From positions 2,480,001 to 2,544,000 of the forward strand of contig NZ_CP108508.1 in the NCBI RefSeq assembly GCF_035917275.1: 64,000 bases of DNA. The letters run 5' to 3'. Shown piece after piece: positions 34,084-42,187 of this stretch. Each line of letters opens with the position of its first letter. Positions within the stretch are counted from its first letter, which is position 1. The notes under the pieces are model-generated. The model was not told the DNA's origin and made no database searches. It saw only the letters and a list, made by a program, of their open reading frames with translations. Position numbers and translations under genes: made by a program. This DNA comes from Streptomyces sp. NBC_01237 (GTDB lineage Bacteria > Actinomycetota > Actinomycetes > Streptomycetales > Streptomycetaceae).

Positions 34084-34866
34084 TCATCCGAAGGACGAGC
34101 GCTCCAGCCAGAAGTCCAGCAGTTCCGCGTCGCCGAGCACCTCGACCCGGTCACTGCCGGGGTCCAGCCTGCGGTTGAAGACGAGCATCAGATCGGTGAG
34201 CGGTCCGCGCAGGGCGACGGTGGCCTTTTCGTGGGCCCGCCGCCAGGTGAAGCCGTCCTCGCCGAACTCGATCAGCCACTCGGCGCCCGGCACGTCCGTG
34301 GCGTGCAGATGCAACGAGCGCCCGGCGCCCCGCAGTTCGGCCGCCTCCGGGTCCTCACCGCCGTCCTGGACGAAGGAGACGATCCGGAGCCATTCGTCGA
34401 TGGTGTCGGCGGCCACCTCGGGCGCCACCTCGAAACCGGTCCCGGCCGCCAGGGTGGCGTCGGCGCGGTGGACGACCGTCTCGTGCGTCATGCGCCGCAC
34501 CCAGAAGTCCGTCCGGCGCTCCCAGGCCCACGTCCAGACCTCCGTACCCGGCCCGGCCTCGCGCAGGGCCGCGACCGCCGACGCGGCGCCCACGGCGAGC
34601 CAGGTGTCGAGGGCGGACGGATCGTCCCCCTCGGGCCCGGCGAACCCCGGAATCCCTTCGTCGGGTATGTCCTCACCGGCCCGGCTCCGCACGATCTCAC
34701 CGACCCGGCGGTGTGCGCCGCCGACATGGACGGCGAGTTCCCGAAGGTTCCAGTCCGGGCAGCTGGGAACGGTCGCCGTCAGGTCGGCGCCCTTGAGGAC
34801 CGCCCTCAGTTCGTCGGTCTGGTGGAGGATCTCGTCGCAGTAACGGTCGTACGGGAGAAGCGTCAT
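34084..34866 (-). CDS. Maleylpyruvate isomerase family mycothiol-dependent enzyme
   Basis: A 260-aa protein of the DinB-related mycothiol-dependent family. The N-terminal four-helix domain has metal-binding His residues in RELAVHVGGAHRRVG (about residue 48) and RRMTHETVVHRADA (about 130). A C-terminal MDMPI_C-like domain spans about 165-255 (ATDVPGAEWLIEFGEDGFTWRRAHEKATVALRGPLTDLMLVFNRRL). Members catalyse thiol-assisted isomerisation or detoxification. The substrate is unknown. It is convergent with the F420 enzyme, with 15 bases between stops. Confidence 0.9.
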   Translation of the reverse strand: MTLLPYDRYCDEILHQTDELRAVLKGADLTATVPSCPDWNLRELAVHVGGAHRRVGEIVRSRAGEDIPDEGIPGFAGPEGDDPSALDTWLAVGAASAVAALREAGPGTEVWTWAWERRTDFWVRRMTHETVVHRADATLAAGTGFEVAPEVAADTIDEWLRIVSFVQDGGEDPEAAELRGAGRSLHLHATDVPGAEWLIEFGEDGFTWRRAHEKATVALRGPLTDLMLVFNRRLDPGSDRVEVLGDAELLDFWLERSSFG

Positions 34867-34906
34867 GGCCGCACCCTAAGCGCTGTCACCGCACCGCCCC
34901 ACTCCA

Positions 34907-35449
34907 TTATCCGCTCAGCTGTGCGGTGGAGGGGACCTTGTCCTTCACCTCGGCGCCCGCGCTCCTCCCGGCGTCCTTGATGCCGTTGATGACGTTCTCG
35001 AAGGCGCCGATGTCACCGTCGCCCGCCTCGCCCTTGCGGAGCCTGGTGGCCATCCCCCTGAGCGATTCGATACCGGCCGTCAGCGGGGCGACGGCCTTCG
35101 CCAGCAGCGGGTCGCCCTTGGCGTTGTCCGCCGCCGCCTTGAGCCGGTTGTACGCGAAGGCGCCCGCCAGCCCCGCCTTGACGACGGCGAAGGTCCGGCC
35201 GTCGGCACCCTTCTTGAACGTGCCCGCGCGATAGGGCTTCACGATCCACTGGTACGTCGCTCCGGCCGCCAGGCCCGCGTTGGCCACGAACCGGGTCTTG
35301 GCGAGCTTCTGCCGCTCCGCGGAGGCCGAGCCGCTGGGCGTCGCCGCGCTGCTCGTGGTGTCGCCGCTGTCGCTGTCACCGCACGCGGTGCCGCCCACCA
35401 GCACGGCACAGGACATCAGCAGCGCCACCAGGAGACGGCGAAGCGGCAT
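34907..35449 (-). CDS. Putative lipoprotein
   Basis: A 180-aa secreted protein with a lipoprotein signal (MPLRRLLVALLMSCAVLVGGTAC, lipobox at about residues 20-23), then a 20-residue Ser/Thr/Asp-rich linker and an Ala/Lys-rich, helical body (ANAGLAAGATYQWIVKPYRAGTF, VKAGLAGAFAYNRLKAAADNAKGDP). I do not recognise a named family. The ATG at 35449 is preferred over the GTG at 35491 because it places the signal peptide correctly. It is divergent from a small membrane protein gene. Confidence 0.8.
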   Translation of the reverse strand: MPLRRLLVALLMSCAVLVGGTACGDSDSGDTTSSAATPSGSASAERQKLAKTRFVANAGLAAGATYQWIVKPYRAGTFKKGADGRTFAVVKAGLAGAFAYNRLKAAADNAKGDPLLAKAVAPLTAGIESLRGMATRLRKGEAGDGDIGAFENVINGIKDAGRSAGAEVKDKVPSTAQLSG

Positions 35450-35600
35450 GGAACGGGGCACGGCGGCCTCCCTGACCGGGCACTTTCGCACCGAGTGCCG
35501 GAGATCGGCACTCCTGGTCAGGCTGGCCCGCAGGGCCCCGGGCCGCCACTTGTGCCACCCGTCCGGGTTTCACCCGGCGCGGAGCGGCAACCCGGAGTCC

Positions 35601-35894
35601 ATGTCTCACAGAACCGGTAAAGGAAGCGTCACCGCAGCACGAGTCATCGCCGTCGTGGCCGACATCATGGCCTTCATCATCGGCCTGTGGATCCTGATGT
35701 ATCTGCTCGACGCCAACCGGAGCAACGATCTGGTGCAGTTCGTCCAGGACTCGGCCAGGTGGCTGGCCGGCTGGTCGTACGACCTGTTCACCTTCGACGA
35801 GGCGTGGGCGCGGGTCGTCGCCGGCTACGGTCTGGCGGCCGTCGTCTACCTCGCCGTGGGCCACGCCGTCGCGGGCCGGGTCGGCCGCTCCTGA
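35601..35894 (+). CDS. Small two-helix membrane protein
   Basis: A 97-aa protein with two predicted transmembrane helices (AARVIAVVADIMAFIIGLWILMYLL at about 12-36 and VVAGYGLAAVVYLAVGHAVAG at about 72-92) separated by an amphipathic segment (LVQFVQDSARWLAGWSYDLFTFDEAWA). The ATG at 35601 follows GGAG. This is a conserved type of small Streptomyces membrane protein with no assigned function. Confidence 0.8.
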   Translation: MSHRTGKGSVTAARVIAVVADIMAFIIGLWILMYLLDANRSNDLVQFVQDSARWLAGWSYDLFTFDEAWARVVAGYGLAAVVYLAVGHAVAGRVGRS

Positions 35895-35907
35895 CCGCCC
35901 CGGCCGT

Positions 35908-36981
35908 TCAGCGGCAGCAGTCCGGCTCCAGGCCGGAGGGCAGCCGTTCACCGCTGAAGACCGCGGTGGTCGCCTCGTCTCCACCGAGCGCGGCCACCGC
36001 GAGCAGCAGGGACCCGGCGGTCCAGGTGGTGAGCTCCTCGGGCCAGAAGGCCCGGTTGCCCTCGAAGACGTATCCGGTCCAGTACAGGCCGCCCTCGGCG
36101 CGCAGGTGCTGGATGGACTGGAGGACCTCCAGGGCCCGGTCGGACTCCCCCGTCACCCAGAGCGCCAGGGCGAGTTCGCAGCTCTCGCCGCCCGTCACCC
36201 AGGGGTTGGGCAGCACACAGCGGACCCCGAGTCCGGGGACCACGAAACGGTCCCAGCCGTCCTGGATACGACGGGTGGCGTCGGCTCCGGTGAGCGCGCC
36301 GCCGAGGACCGGGTAGTACCAGTCCATCGAGTAACGGCTCTTGTCCAGGAAGCGTTCCGGGTGGCTGCGGATCGCGTGGGCGAGCGCACCGGTCGCCAAC
36401 TCCCAGTCGGGCTGCGGCTCTTCACGCCGTTCCGCGAGGGCCAGCGCACAGCGCAGCGCCTGGTGCACGGAGGAGGAGCCGGTCAGCAGGGCGTCGGTGA
36501 CCGGGGTGCCGTCGGCCTCGCGCTTCCAGCCGATCTGACCGCCCGGCTGCTGGAGCCCCAGGACGAATTCGACCGCGGCGTAGACGGTCGGCCACATCCG
36601 GTCGACGAACGCGTCGTCACCCGTGGCGAGGTAGTGGTGCCAGACCCCGACGGCGGCGTAGGCGCAGAAGTTGCTCTCCCGGCTCCGGTCGGTCGGCTGC
36701 CGGGGATCACCGTCGTGGTAGGCCGCGTACCAGGAGCCGTCGGCGTTCTGGTTGCGGGCGAGCCAGTCGTAGGCGCGCTCCGCCGCCGCGTGCTCGCCGG
36801 ACGCGTCCAGCGCCATGGCGGCCTCGGTGTGGTCCCACGGGTCGAGGTGGTGGCCGCGGAACCAGGGCAGCGCCCCGTCCTCGCACTGCGCCGCCACCAG
36901 CGCGGCGACCGTCTCGGCGGCCTGCTCGGCGGTGAGGACGCCGGGCAGGACGAGGTGTTCGGTCTGCTCGGGGGTGCTCAC
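35908..36981 (-). CDS. Alpha/alpha-toroid protein (annotated as prenyltransferase-like), possible glycan enzyme
   Basis: A 357-aa soluble protein rich in helices with repeated Trp/Gly turns: YDWLARNQNADGSWYAAYHD (about 70-90), FVLGLQQPGGQIGWKREADGTP (about 145), LLTGSSSVHQALRCALALAE, and SMDWYYPVLGGALTG. The helix-hairpin repeats suit an alpha-alpha toroid shared by squalene cyclases, prenyltransferases and GH15-type glycosidases. The usual name is prenyltransferase, but the DxDD motif of cyclases is absent and the partner genes suggest a sugar substrate. The GTG at 36981 overlaps the methyltransferase stop (GTGA). It is the last gene of the GT4-methyltransferase-toroid operon. Confidence 0.8.
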   Translation of the reverse strand: MSTPEQTEHLVLPGVLTAEQAAETVAALVAAQCEDGALPWFRGHHLDPWDHTEAAMALDASGEHAAAERAYDWLARNQNADGSWYAAYHDGDPRQPTDRSRESNFCAYAAVGVWHHYLATGDDAFVDRMWPTVYAAVEFVLGLQQPGGQIGWKREADGTPVTDALLTGSSSVHQALRCALALAERREEPQPDWELATGALAHAIRSHPERFLDKSRYSMDWYYPVLGGALTGADATRRIQDGWDRFVVPGLGVRCVLPNPWVTGGESCELALALWVTGESDRALEVLQSIQHLRAEGGLYWTGYVFEGNRAFWPEELTTWTAGSLLLAVAALGGDEATTAVFSGERLPSGLEPDCCR

Positions 36982-37718
36982 GCCTCGGCCTTGGTGAGGT
37001 GCGGCTTGGTGGCGTACGCGACGAAGCTCTTGCCGACGACCGGGTTGAGCAGCTGCTCGGCGACCCGGGTGGCCCGGGGCTTCTTCATGATGTCCCAGAC
37101 CAGCAGCTTGTGGTACGCGCGCACCGGCAGGGCGGCGTCCTTGCCGTCGCGGCCCACTCCGAACGCGCACTTCAGCCACCAGTAGGGGCTGTGCAGCGCA
37201 TGGGCGTAGTGGGTGCCGTACGGCTTGAGCCCGGCCTCACGGATGCGGCCGAGCAGTTCGTCGGCCTTGTAGATGCGGATGTGGCCGCCCTCGACCTCGT
37301 GGTACGCGTCGGAGAGGGTCCAGCAGACCTTCTCGGGGCCGTAGCGCGGCACGGTGATCGCGATCCGGCCGCCGGGCCTGAGGACCCGGACCATCTCGGC
37401 GAGCACGCCCTTGTCGTCGGGGATGTGCTCCATGACCTCGGAGATGATCACGACGTCGAAGGAGTTGTCGGGGAACGGCAGATTGAGCGCGTCGCCCTCC
37501 ATCGCGGTGGCGGTGGCGCCCCGGGGGGCCTCCCCCGCCTCCTTCATCGCGGCGAACCACTTCGCGACCTCGCGGATCTCCTCGCCGTTGCGGTCGAGGG
37601 CCACCACCTGGGCGCCGCGCCGGTAACACTCGAAGGCGTGCCGGCCGGCACCGCAGCCCAGATCGAGCACTCGGTCGCCTGCGGCGAGCGGGAAGCGGGT
37701 GAAGTCGACGGTCAGCAC
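36978..37718 (-). CDS. Class I SAM-dependent methyltransferase
   Basis: A 246-aa Methyltransf_11-type enzyme. Motif I is VLDLGCGAGRHAFECYRRGAQVVALDRN (about residues 18-45). The acidic loop and motif II follow in LNLPFPDNSFDVVIISEVMEHIPDD (about 80-105), with LRPGGRIAITVPRYGPEKVCW after. The C-terminal half (HSPYWWLKCAFGVGRDGKDAALPVRAYHKLLVWDIMKKP) is basic and aromatic and may bind a membrane-near or glycan substrate. The GTG at 37718 is the start of the conserved LTVDFTRFPL. The gene is coupled to the toroid gene and lies 85 bases after a GT4 gene. Confidence 0.9.
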   Translation of the reverse strand: MLTVDFTRFPLAAGDRVLDLGCGAGRHAFECYRRGAQVVALDRNGEEIREVAKWFAAMKEAGEAPRGATATAMEGDALNLPFPDNSFDVVIISEVMEHIPDDKGVLAEMVRVLRPGGRIAITVPRYGPEKVCWTLSDAYHEVEGGHIRIYKADELLGRIREAGLKPYGTHYAHALHSPYWWLKCAFGVGRDGKDAALPVRAYHKLLVWDIMKKPRATRVAEQLLNPVVGKSFVAYATKPHLTKAEA

Positions 37719-37803
37719 AAGGGCCTGCCTTCGAGGTCGGAGGTACGGGTTCCGGGGGGGGTGGGTCGGGGAGCGCCGCAGGGTCAGGGGGCGCCGGGGG
37801 CGG

Positions 37804-39117
37804 TCACCTGCGGGCTCCGCTGGCCGCGATCGCCTGACGGTACAGCTCGGCGGTGCCGACGGCCGCCCTGGCCCAGGTGAAGTTGGCCAGAACCCGGTCA
37901 CGGCCGGCCGCTCCGAGGCGGGCCCGCAGCTCCGGGTCGCCCAGCAGCCGGGCCAGCGCCGCGGCCAGCGCGTCCGCGTCGCCGGGCGGCACGGCGAGGC
38001 AGGTCTCCCCGTCCCGGCCGGTGACCTCGGGGATGGCGCCCCCCGTGGTGGCGACCAGCGGCGTGGCGGTGGCCATGGCCTCGGCGGCGGGCAGCGAGAA
38101 ACCCTCGTACAGCGAGGGCACACAGGAGATCTCGGCGCTGCGCACGAGGTCGACCAGCTCGGCGTCGCTGATGCCCTTGACGAACTCGACGGCGTCCTGG
38201 AGCCCGTGCCGCTCGATGGCCTGTGCGACCGGCCCGTCCTCGGCCCGCTTGCCGACGACCACGAGGTGCGCGTGCGGGTTCCCGGTGCGGAGCTTGGCGA
38301 GCGCCTCGACGAGGTGGACCAGGCCCTTGAGCGGGACGTCGGCGCTGGAGGTGGTGACGATCCGGCCGGGCACCTCGGCGACCGAGGGGTCGGGCGACCA
38401 GAGGTCGGTGTCGGCGCCGATGTGCACCACCCGGATGCGGTCCTCGCGTACGCCCAGCTGGTCGACGATCTCCTGCTGGGAGGAACCGGAGACGGTGAGC
38501 ACGGAGGGCAGCCGTCGGGCGACCCGCTTCTGCATGCGGGTGAATCCGTACCAGCGGCGCACGGAGGCGCGGCGGCGGCGGTTCTCGGCGGCGTCCAGAT
38601 CGAGCTGCCGGTCCACGGTGATGGGGTGGTGGATCGTGGTCACCAGGGGGGCGCCGAGGTCGGCGAGCAGACCGTAGCCGAGGGTCTGGTTGTCGTGGAT
38701 GACGTCGAACTCGCCCCGGCGGGCGGCGAGATGGCGCCGGGCCCGCAGGCTGAAGGTGAGGGGTTCGGGGAAGCCGCCGGTCCACATGGTGGCGACCTCG
38801 GCGAGGTCGATCCAGTCGCGGTACTCGCCGCGGGCCGGGGTGCGGAACGGGTCGGGCTGCCGGTAGAGGTCCAGGCTCGGCAGCTCGGTGAGCGTGACGC
38901 CCTCGTCCAGCACCGGGTAGGGCTGGGCGCCTATGACTTCGACGCTGTGACCCAGGCGTGCCAGCTCACGGCCGAGGTGGCGCACATAGACGCCCTGGCC
39001 GCCGCAGAAGGGGTTGCCCTTGTAGGTGAGGAGTGCGATGCGCAACGGCCGGTCGCCGGTACTGCCGGACGTGCCGACGCCCGTGCGGGGGCCCGTCTCT
39101 ATGGCCTCAGCGGTCAC
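37804..39117 (-). CDS. Glycosyltransferase family 4
   Basis: A 437-aa GT-B-fold retaining glycosyltransferase. The N-terminal acceptor domain begins LRIALLTYKGNPFCGGQGVYVRHLGRELARLGHSVEVIG (about 31-70). The donor-binding domain shows VVHIGADTDLW (about 240), ADVPLKGLVHLVEALAKLR, and the EX7E-type motif in PSLYEGFSLPAAEAMATATPLVATTGGAIPEV (about 350-382). It transfers a sugar from a nucleotide donor to an unknown acceptor. The GTG at 39117 (VTAEAIE) follows GAAGGGG. It is the first gene of the operon. The KstR-type site at 39172 and the divergent KstR-like gene make co-regulation plausible. Confidence 0.92.
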   Translation of the reverse strand: MTAEAIETGPRTGVGTSGSTGDRPLRIALLTYKGNPFCGGQGVYVRHLGRELARLGHSVEVIGAQPYPVLDEGVTLTELPSLDLYRQPDPFRTPARGEYRDWIDLAEVATMWTGGFPEPLTFSLRARRHLAARRGEFDVIHDNQTLGYGLLADLGAPLVTTIHHPITVDRQLDLDAAENRRRRASVRRWYGFTRMQKRVARRLPSVLTVSGSSQQEIVDQLGVREDRIRVVHIGADTDLWSPDPSVAEVPGRIVTTSSADVPLKGLVHLVEALAKLRTGNPHAHLVVVGKRAEDGPVAQAIERHGLQDAVEFVKGISDAELVDLVRSAEISCVPSLYEGFSLPAAEAMATATPLVATTGGAIPEVTGRDGETCLAVPPGDADALAAALARLLGDPELRARLGAAGRDRVLANFTWARAAVGTAELYRQAIAASGARR

Positions 39118-39171
39118 ACTCGGCCCCCTTCTCACTGCGTGTTCGCCGGAGCGTAACCGCTCGCGCTAATC

Positions 39172-39185
39172 TAGAACAAGTTTCA
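39172..39185. promoter_or_regulatory. KstR-type operator in kstR-like / GT4 divergent region
   Basis: TAGAACAAGTTTCA fits TnnAACnnGTTnnA at all defined positions. It lies 55 bases upstream of the glycosyltransferase start and 162 bases upstream of the regulator start, so it could mediate autoregulation, control of the glycan operon, or both. Confidence 0.65.
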
Positions 39186-39346
39186 GACTGGATCGTTCAA
39201 TGAGGACCGAATCTACCGGCAGGTAGCGATGGCGTGACGGCCGGATCAGGTGATTCGCGCCACGGCAGGCACCCTGGCATGCTGTGCGCGCCCGGAAGCT
39301 CGCTCGACCGCTCTCGGATGCGGACGAAAGCCATGGATGGGGAGTC

Positions 39347-39958
39347 ATGACCGCGGAAGCCAGACCGGCAGCGCCTCCGCTGACCGAACGCCAGGAGGCC
39401 CGCCGCCGCCGCATCCTGCACGCCAGCGCCCAGCTCGCCAGCCGGGGCGGGTTCGAGGCCGTGCAGATGCGTGAGGTGGCCGAGGCCGCCGGGGTCGCCC
39501 TGGGCACGCTCTACCGCTACTTCCCCTCCAAGGTCCATCTGCTGGTCGCCACCATGCAGGATCAGCTCCAGCACATGCACACCACGCTCCGCAAGCGCCC
39601 GCCCGCCGGGAACGACGCCGCCCAGCGGGTCGCCGAGACACTGATGCGCGCCTTCCGCGCCCTCCAGCGCGAACCCCATCTGGCGGACGCGATGGTACGG
39701 GCGCTGACCTTCGCGGACCGCAGCGTGAGCCCCGAGGTGGACACCGTCTCGCGGCTCACGACGGCGATCATCCTGGACTCGATGGGGCTGGAGCACCCGA
39801 CGCCGGAACAGCTCTCCGCGGTACGGGTCATCGAGCACACCTGGCACTCGGCGCTGATCACCTGGCTGTCGGGCCGGGCCTCGATCGCCCAGGTGAAGAT
39901 AGACATCGAGACGGTCTGCCGCCTCATCGACCTGACGGCGGAACCCGTTACGCCGTAG
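39347..39958 (+). CDS. kstR: TetR-family regulator, KstR-like
   Basis: A 203-aa repressor. The N-terminal helix-turn-helix (about residues 18-62) reads GGFEAVQMREVAEAAGVALGTLYRYFPSKVHLLVA, nearly the same as mycobacterial KstR in the recognition helix (VGTLYRYFPSKVHLLV). The C-terminal domain keeps the family spacing (QREPHLADAMVRALTFAD, HTWHSALITWLSGRAS). KstR represses sterol and lipid degradation genes and is released by a 3-oxo-sterol CoA thioester. Four or five KstR-type operators in this window fit that role. The ATG at 39347 follows GGGGAG. The ligand could differ from the mycobacterial one, so the symbol is given by similarity. Confidence 0.87.
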   Translation: MTAEARPAAPPLTERQEARRRRILHASAQLASRGGFEAVQMREVAEAAGVALGTLYRYFPSKVHLLVATMQDQLQHMHTTLRKRPPAGNDAAQRVAETLMRAFRALQREPHLADAMVRALTFADRSVSPEVDTVSRLTTAIILDSMGLEHPTPEQLSAVRVIEHTWHSALITWLSGRASIAQVKIDIETVCRLIDLTAEPVTP

Positions 39959-40000
39959 GGGGCGCGGCAGCCCCGGTACGGCGCCGGGCGGCCGGTGACC

Positions 40001-40027
40001 GTACGGCGCGGGGCGTCCCCGCCGTAC
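40001..40027. terminator. Hairpin between convergent kstR-like and PucR-type genes
   Basis: GTACGGC-g-CGGGG and CCCCG-CCGTAC arms pair around a short loop with one bulge, between the two convergent stops. Confidence 0.5.
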
Positions 40028-40029
40028 CG

Positions 40030-42003
40030 TCAGCCGCCCGACAACGCATGGAGCCGCAGGGCGAGTTGCAGCTCCAGCGCCCGGTCCGGGTCGTTCCAGT
40101 CACGGCCCAGCAGGATCTGGATGCGGTCGAGCCGCTGCACCACCGTGTTGACGTGCACGTGCAGTTCGTCCTTCGCCCGGATCAGACTGCCGCCCGCGCC
40201 GAAGTACGCGGCGAGCGTGCGCACCAGATGGGTCCCGCGCCGCTCGTCGTAGCGCAGCAGCGGCCCCAGCGTGGCGGCGACGAAGCCGTCGACGTCCCGC
40301 GCGTCACCCAGCACCACGCCCAGGAAGCCGAGTTCGTCGACACACGCCCCTTCGCCCGTACGTCCCAGCGCCCGCATGGCCCGCAGACAGCGCGCCGCCT
40401 CCAGACAGGCGGCGGCCAGCTCGCGCGGACCCCGGGCGGGCCCGGTGGCGGCGACGGTGACGGGGGCCTGGACCAGCCGGCCGAGCTGCGCCGCCGCGGC
40501 CCGCGCCGCCTCCCGGGCGCCCGTGCCGTCCTCCTCGTACGCGACCAGCAGGACGACCGTTCCGGCGTGTTCGGCGCTCACCCCGTGGATGTCGCCGCCG
40601 AACAGGTACCGCATGGCGGCGGAGGCGAGCCGCTCGCGGGCCCCGGCCTCGGCGACCAGCACCAGATGGGGCCGGTCCAGGTCGATGCCGAGCCGTCGGC
40701 CTCGTTCGGCCAGACCGGCCGGGTCACGCTCCGCGCCGCTCAGCAGATCGCCGATCAGCTCGCCCCTGATCCGGTTCTCGGTCTCGGCCACGGTGCGTCT
40801 GATCAGCAGAAGCAGACCCGTGACCACCGAAGCCCGTTCGAAGAGCCGCCGGTCGGAGTCGTCGAGCCGGTCCCGCCGGTGCAGCACGAGCCCGGCCAGC
40901 AGCTCCTGCCCGGCCAGTACCGCGCAGATCACCCGCCCGTCGCGGTGGACGGCGCGCGCCCCGGCACGGGACTCCTCGGCCGTCTCGGCCAGCCAGCCGG
41001 CGTCCATGCTGCCGACGGCGAAATCCGCACCGTCGGGACGGACCGCGGCCAGTGGCCGCCCGCCCGGGTCGTGGATGGTCAGCGGGCTGTCCAGCAGCCC
41101 GGCGACGGCCGCCGCGACCTCCTTGACGTCACGGCCGCGCAGCACCAGGTCCGTGAGCCTGTCGTGGGACTCCTCGGCCCGCCGCATGGCCGCCGAGTGC
41201 TCCCGTACCGCCGCGTTCGCCGCGGCCAGCTCCGCGTTGGCCCCGGCGAGTTCGTCGAGCGCGGAGCGGGTGTCGGCGAGTGCGCGGGCGGTGTCGATGG
41301 CGATCGCGGCATGCGCGGCCAGCGAGCACAGCAGGGCGACCTCGTCCGGGCTGAAGACGCGGGGGGCGCGGTCGGCGGCGAAGAGGACGCCGATGACCTT
41401 TCCCGTACCGCCCCGGCTGGAGCCGAGCAGCAGGGGCACGCCCAGGATGGCGACGAGCCCTTCCGCGAGCACTCCGGCGTTGATGTCGCGGGTGTGGCGG
41501 AAGCGGTCGTCGGTGCCGTAGTCGGGGGTCGCGTACGGGCTCGCCGTCTGGGCCACCAGGCCACCCAGCCCTTCGCCGAGTTCGAGGCGCAGACGCTGGA
41601 AGACCACGGACACGGACCCGTCGGTCACCCGCATGTAGGTGTCCCCGGCCTCCTCGTCGGGGAGCGTGAGGTAGGCGGTGTCGGTGCCGAGCAGCATCCT
41701 GGCCCGTCGCACGATCGCCTTGAGCACCTCGTCCAGGTCCCGGGAGGCGGCCAGGTCGCCCGCGGTGTCGAAGAGGGCGGTGAGCTGGAGTTCCCGGCGC
41801 CGGTGCTGACGCAGGGCGCCCCTGATCCGCAGGGCGGTGGAGGCCGCCTTCTCCACCTCGGCCAGTTCGCCCGCCGATACCCCGGCCGCCCTCGCCTCCG
41901 AGGAGACGGCGCCCAGTGCCTCGGCGGGCGCGTCGTCGGCCAGCAGGTCGAGCAGGCGGCGCAGGAAGGGCGCGGCGGAGGAGGAAGGGGAGGGTGCAGA
42001 CAT
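40030..42003 (-). CDS. GAF and PucR-type helix-turn-helix regulator
   Basis: A 657-aa regulator of the CdaR/PucR class. A GAF domain (about residues 75-245) begins FDTAGDLAASRDLDEVLKAIVRRARMLLGTDTAYLTL. A short coiled coil follows (DELAGANAELAAANAAVREHSAAMRRAEES), then a GGDEF-like PucR middle region. The C-terminal PucR winged helix reads RRGTHLVRTLAAYFGAGGSLIRAKDELHVHVNTVVQRLDRIQILLGRDW (about 595-645). Such proteins activate catabolic genes, here possibly the adjacent 3-hydroxybutyrate dehydrogenase. The ATG at 42003 was chosen as the start of the conserved-looking part; the ribosome site is weak. A GC-rich tandem repeat lies 75 bases upstream. Confidence 0.9.
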   Translation of the reverse strand: MSAPSPSSSAAPFLRRLLDLLADDAPAEALGAVSSEARAAGVSAGELAEVEKAASTALRIRGALRQHRRRELQLTALFDTAGDLAASRDLDEVLKAIVRRARMLLGTDTAYLTLPDEEAGDTYMRVTDGSVSVVFQRLRLELGEGLGGLVAQTASPYATPDYGTDDRFRHTRDINAGVLAEGLVAILGVPLLLGSSRGGTGKVIGVLFAADRAPRVFSPDEVALLCSLAAHAAIAIDTARALADTRSALDELAGANAELAAANAAVREHSAAMRRAEESHDRLTDLVLRGRDVKEVAAAVAGLLDSPLTIHDPGGRPLAAVRPDGADFAVGSMDAGWLAETAEESRAGARAVHRDGRVICAVLAGQELLAGLVLHRRDRLDDSDRRLFERASVVTGLLLLIRRTVAETENRIRGELIGDLLSGAERDPAGLAERGRRLGIDLDRPHLVLVAEAGARERLASAAMRYLFGGDIHGVSAEHAGTVVLLVAYEEDGTGAREAARAAAAQLGRLVQAPVTVAATGPARGPRELAAACLEAARCLRAMRALGRTGEGACVDELGFLGVVLGDARDVDGFVAATLGPLLRYDERRGTHLVRTLAAYFGAGGSLIRAKDELHVHVNTVVQRLDRIQILLGRDWNDPDRALELQLALRLHALSGG

Positions 42004-42077
42004 GGGCGCCAGCGTTCTCGGGAGGCGGGGCGAGGGTGGGGGGCGGACGGCCGGCGGACGGGAGCCGACGGCCAGGA

Positions 42078-42153
42078 GGGGGACGGGCGGAGGGGACGGG
42101 CGGAGGGGACGGGCGGAGGGGACGGGCGGAGGGGACGGGCGGAGGGGACGGGC
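42078..42153. repeat. 13-bp tandem repeat, about 5.8 copies
   Basis: The unit AGGGGACGGGCGG recurs with a period of exactly 13 bases: four perfect copies start at 42091, 42104, 42117 and 42130. A flanking variant copy with one extra G lies on the left and a truncated copy (42143-42153) on the right. It sits in the gap between the PucR-type gene and the upstream 3-hydroxybutyrate dehydrogenase stop. Confidence 0.9.
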
Positions 42154-42187
42154 ACAGCGATCGGGCTCACGAGCCATACCGGGAGCG

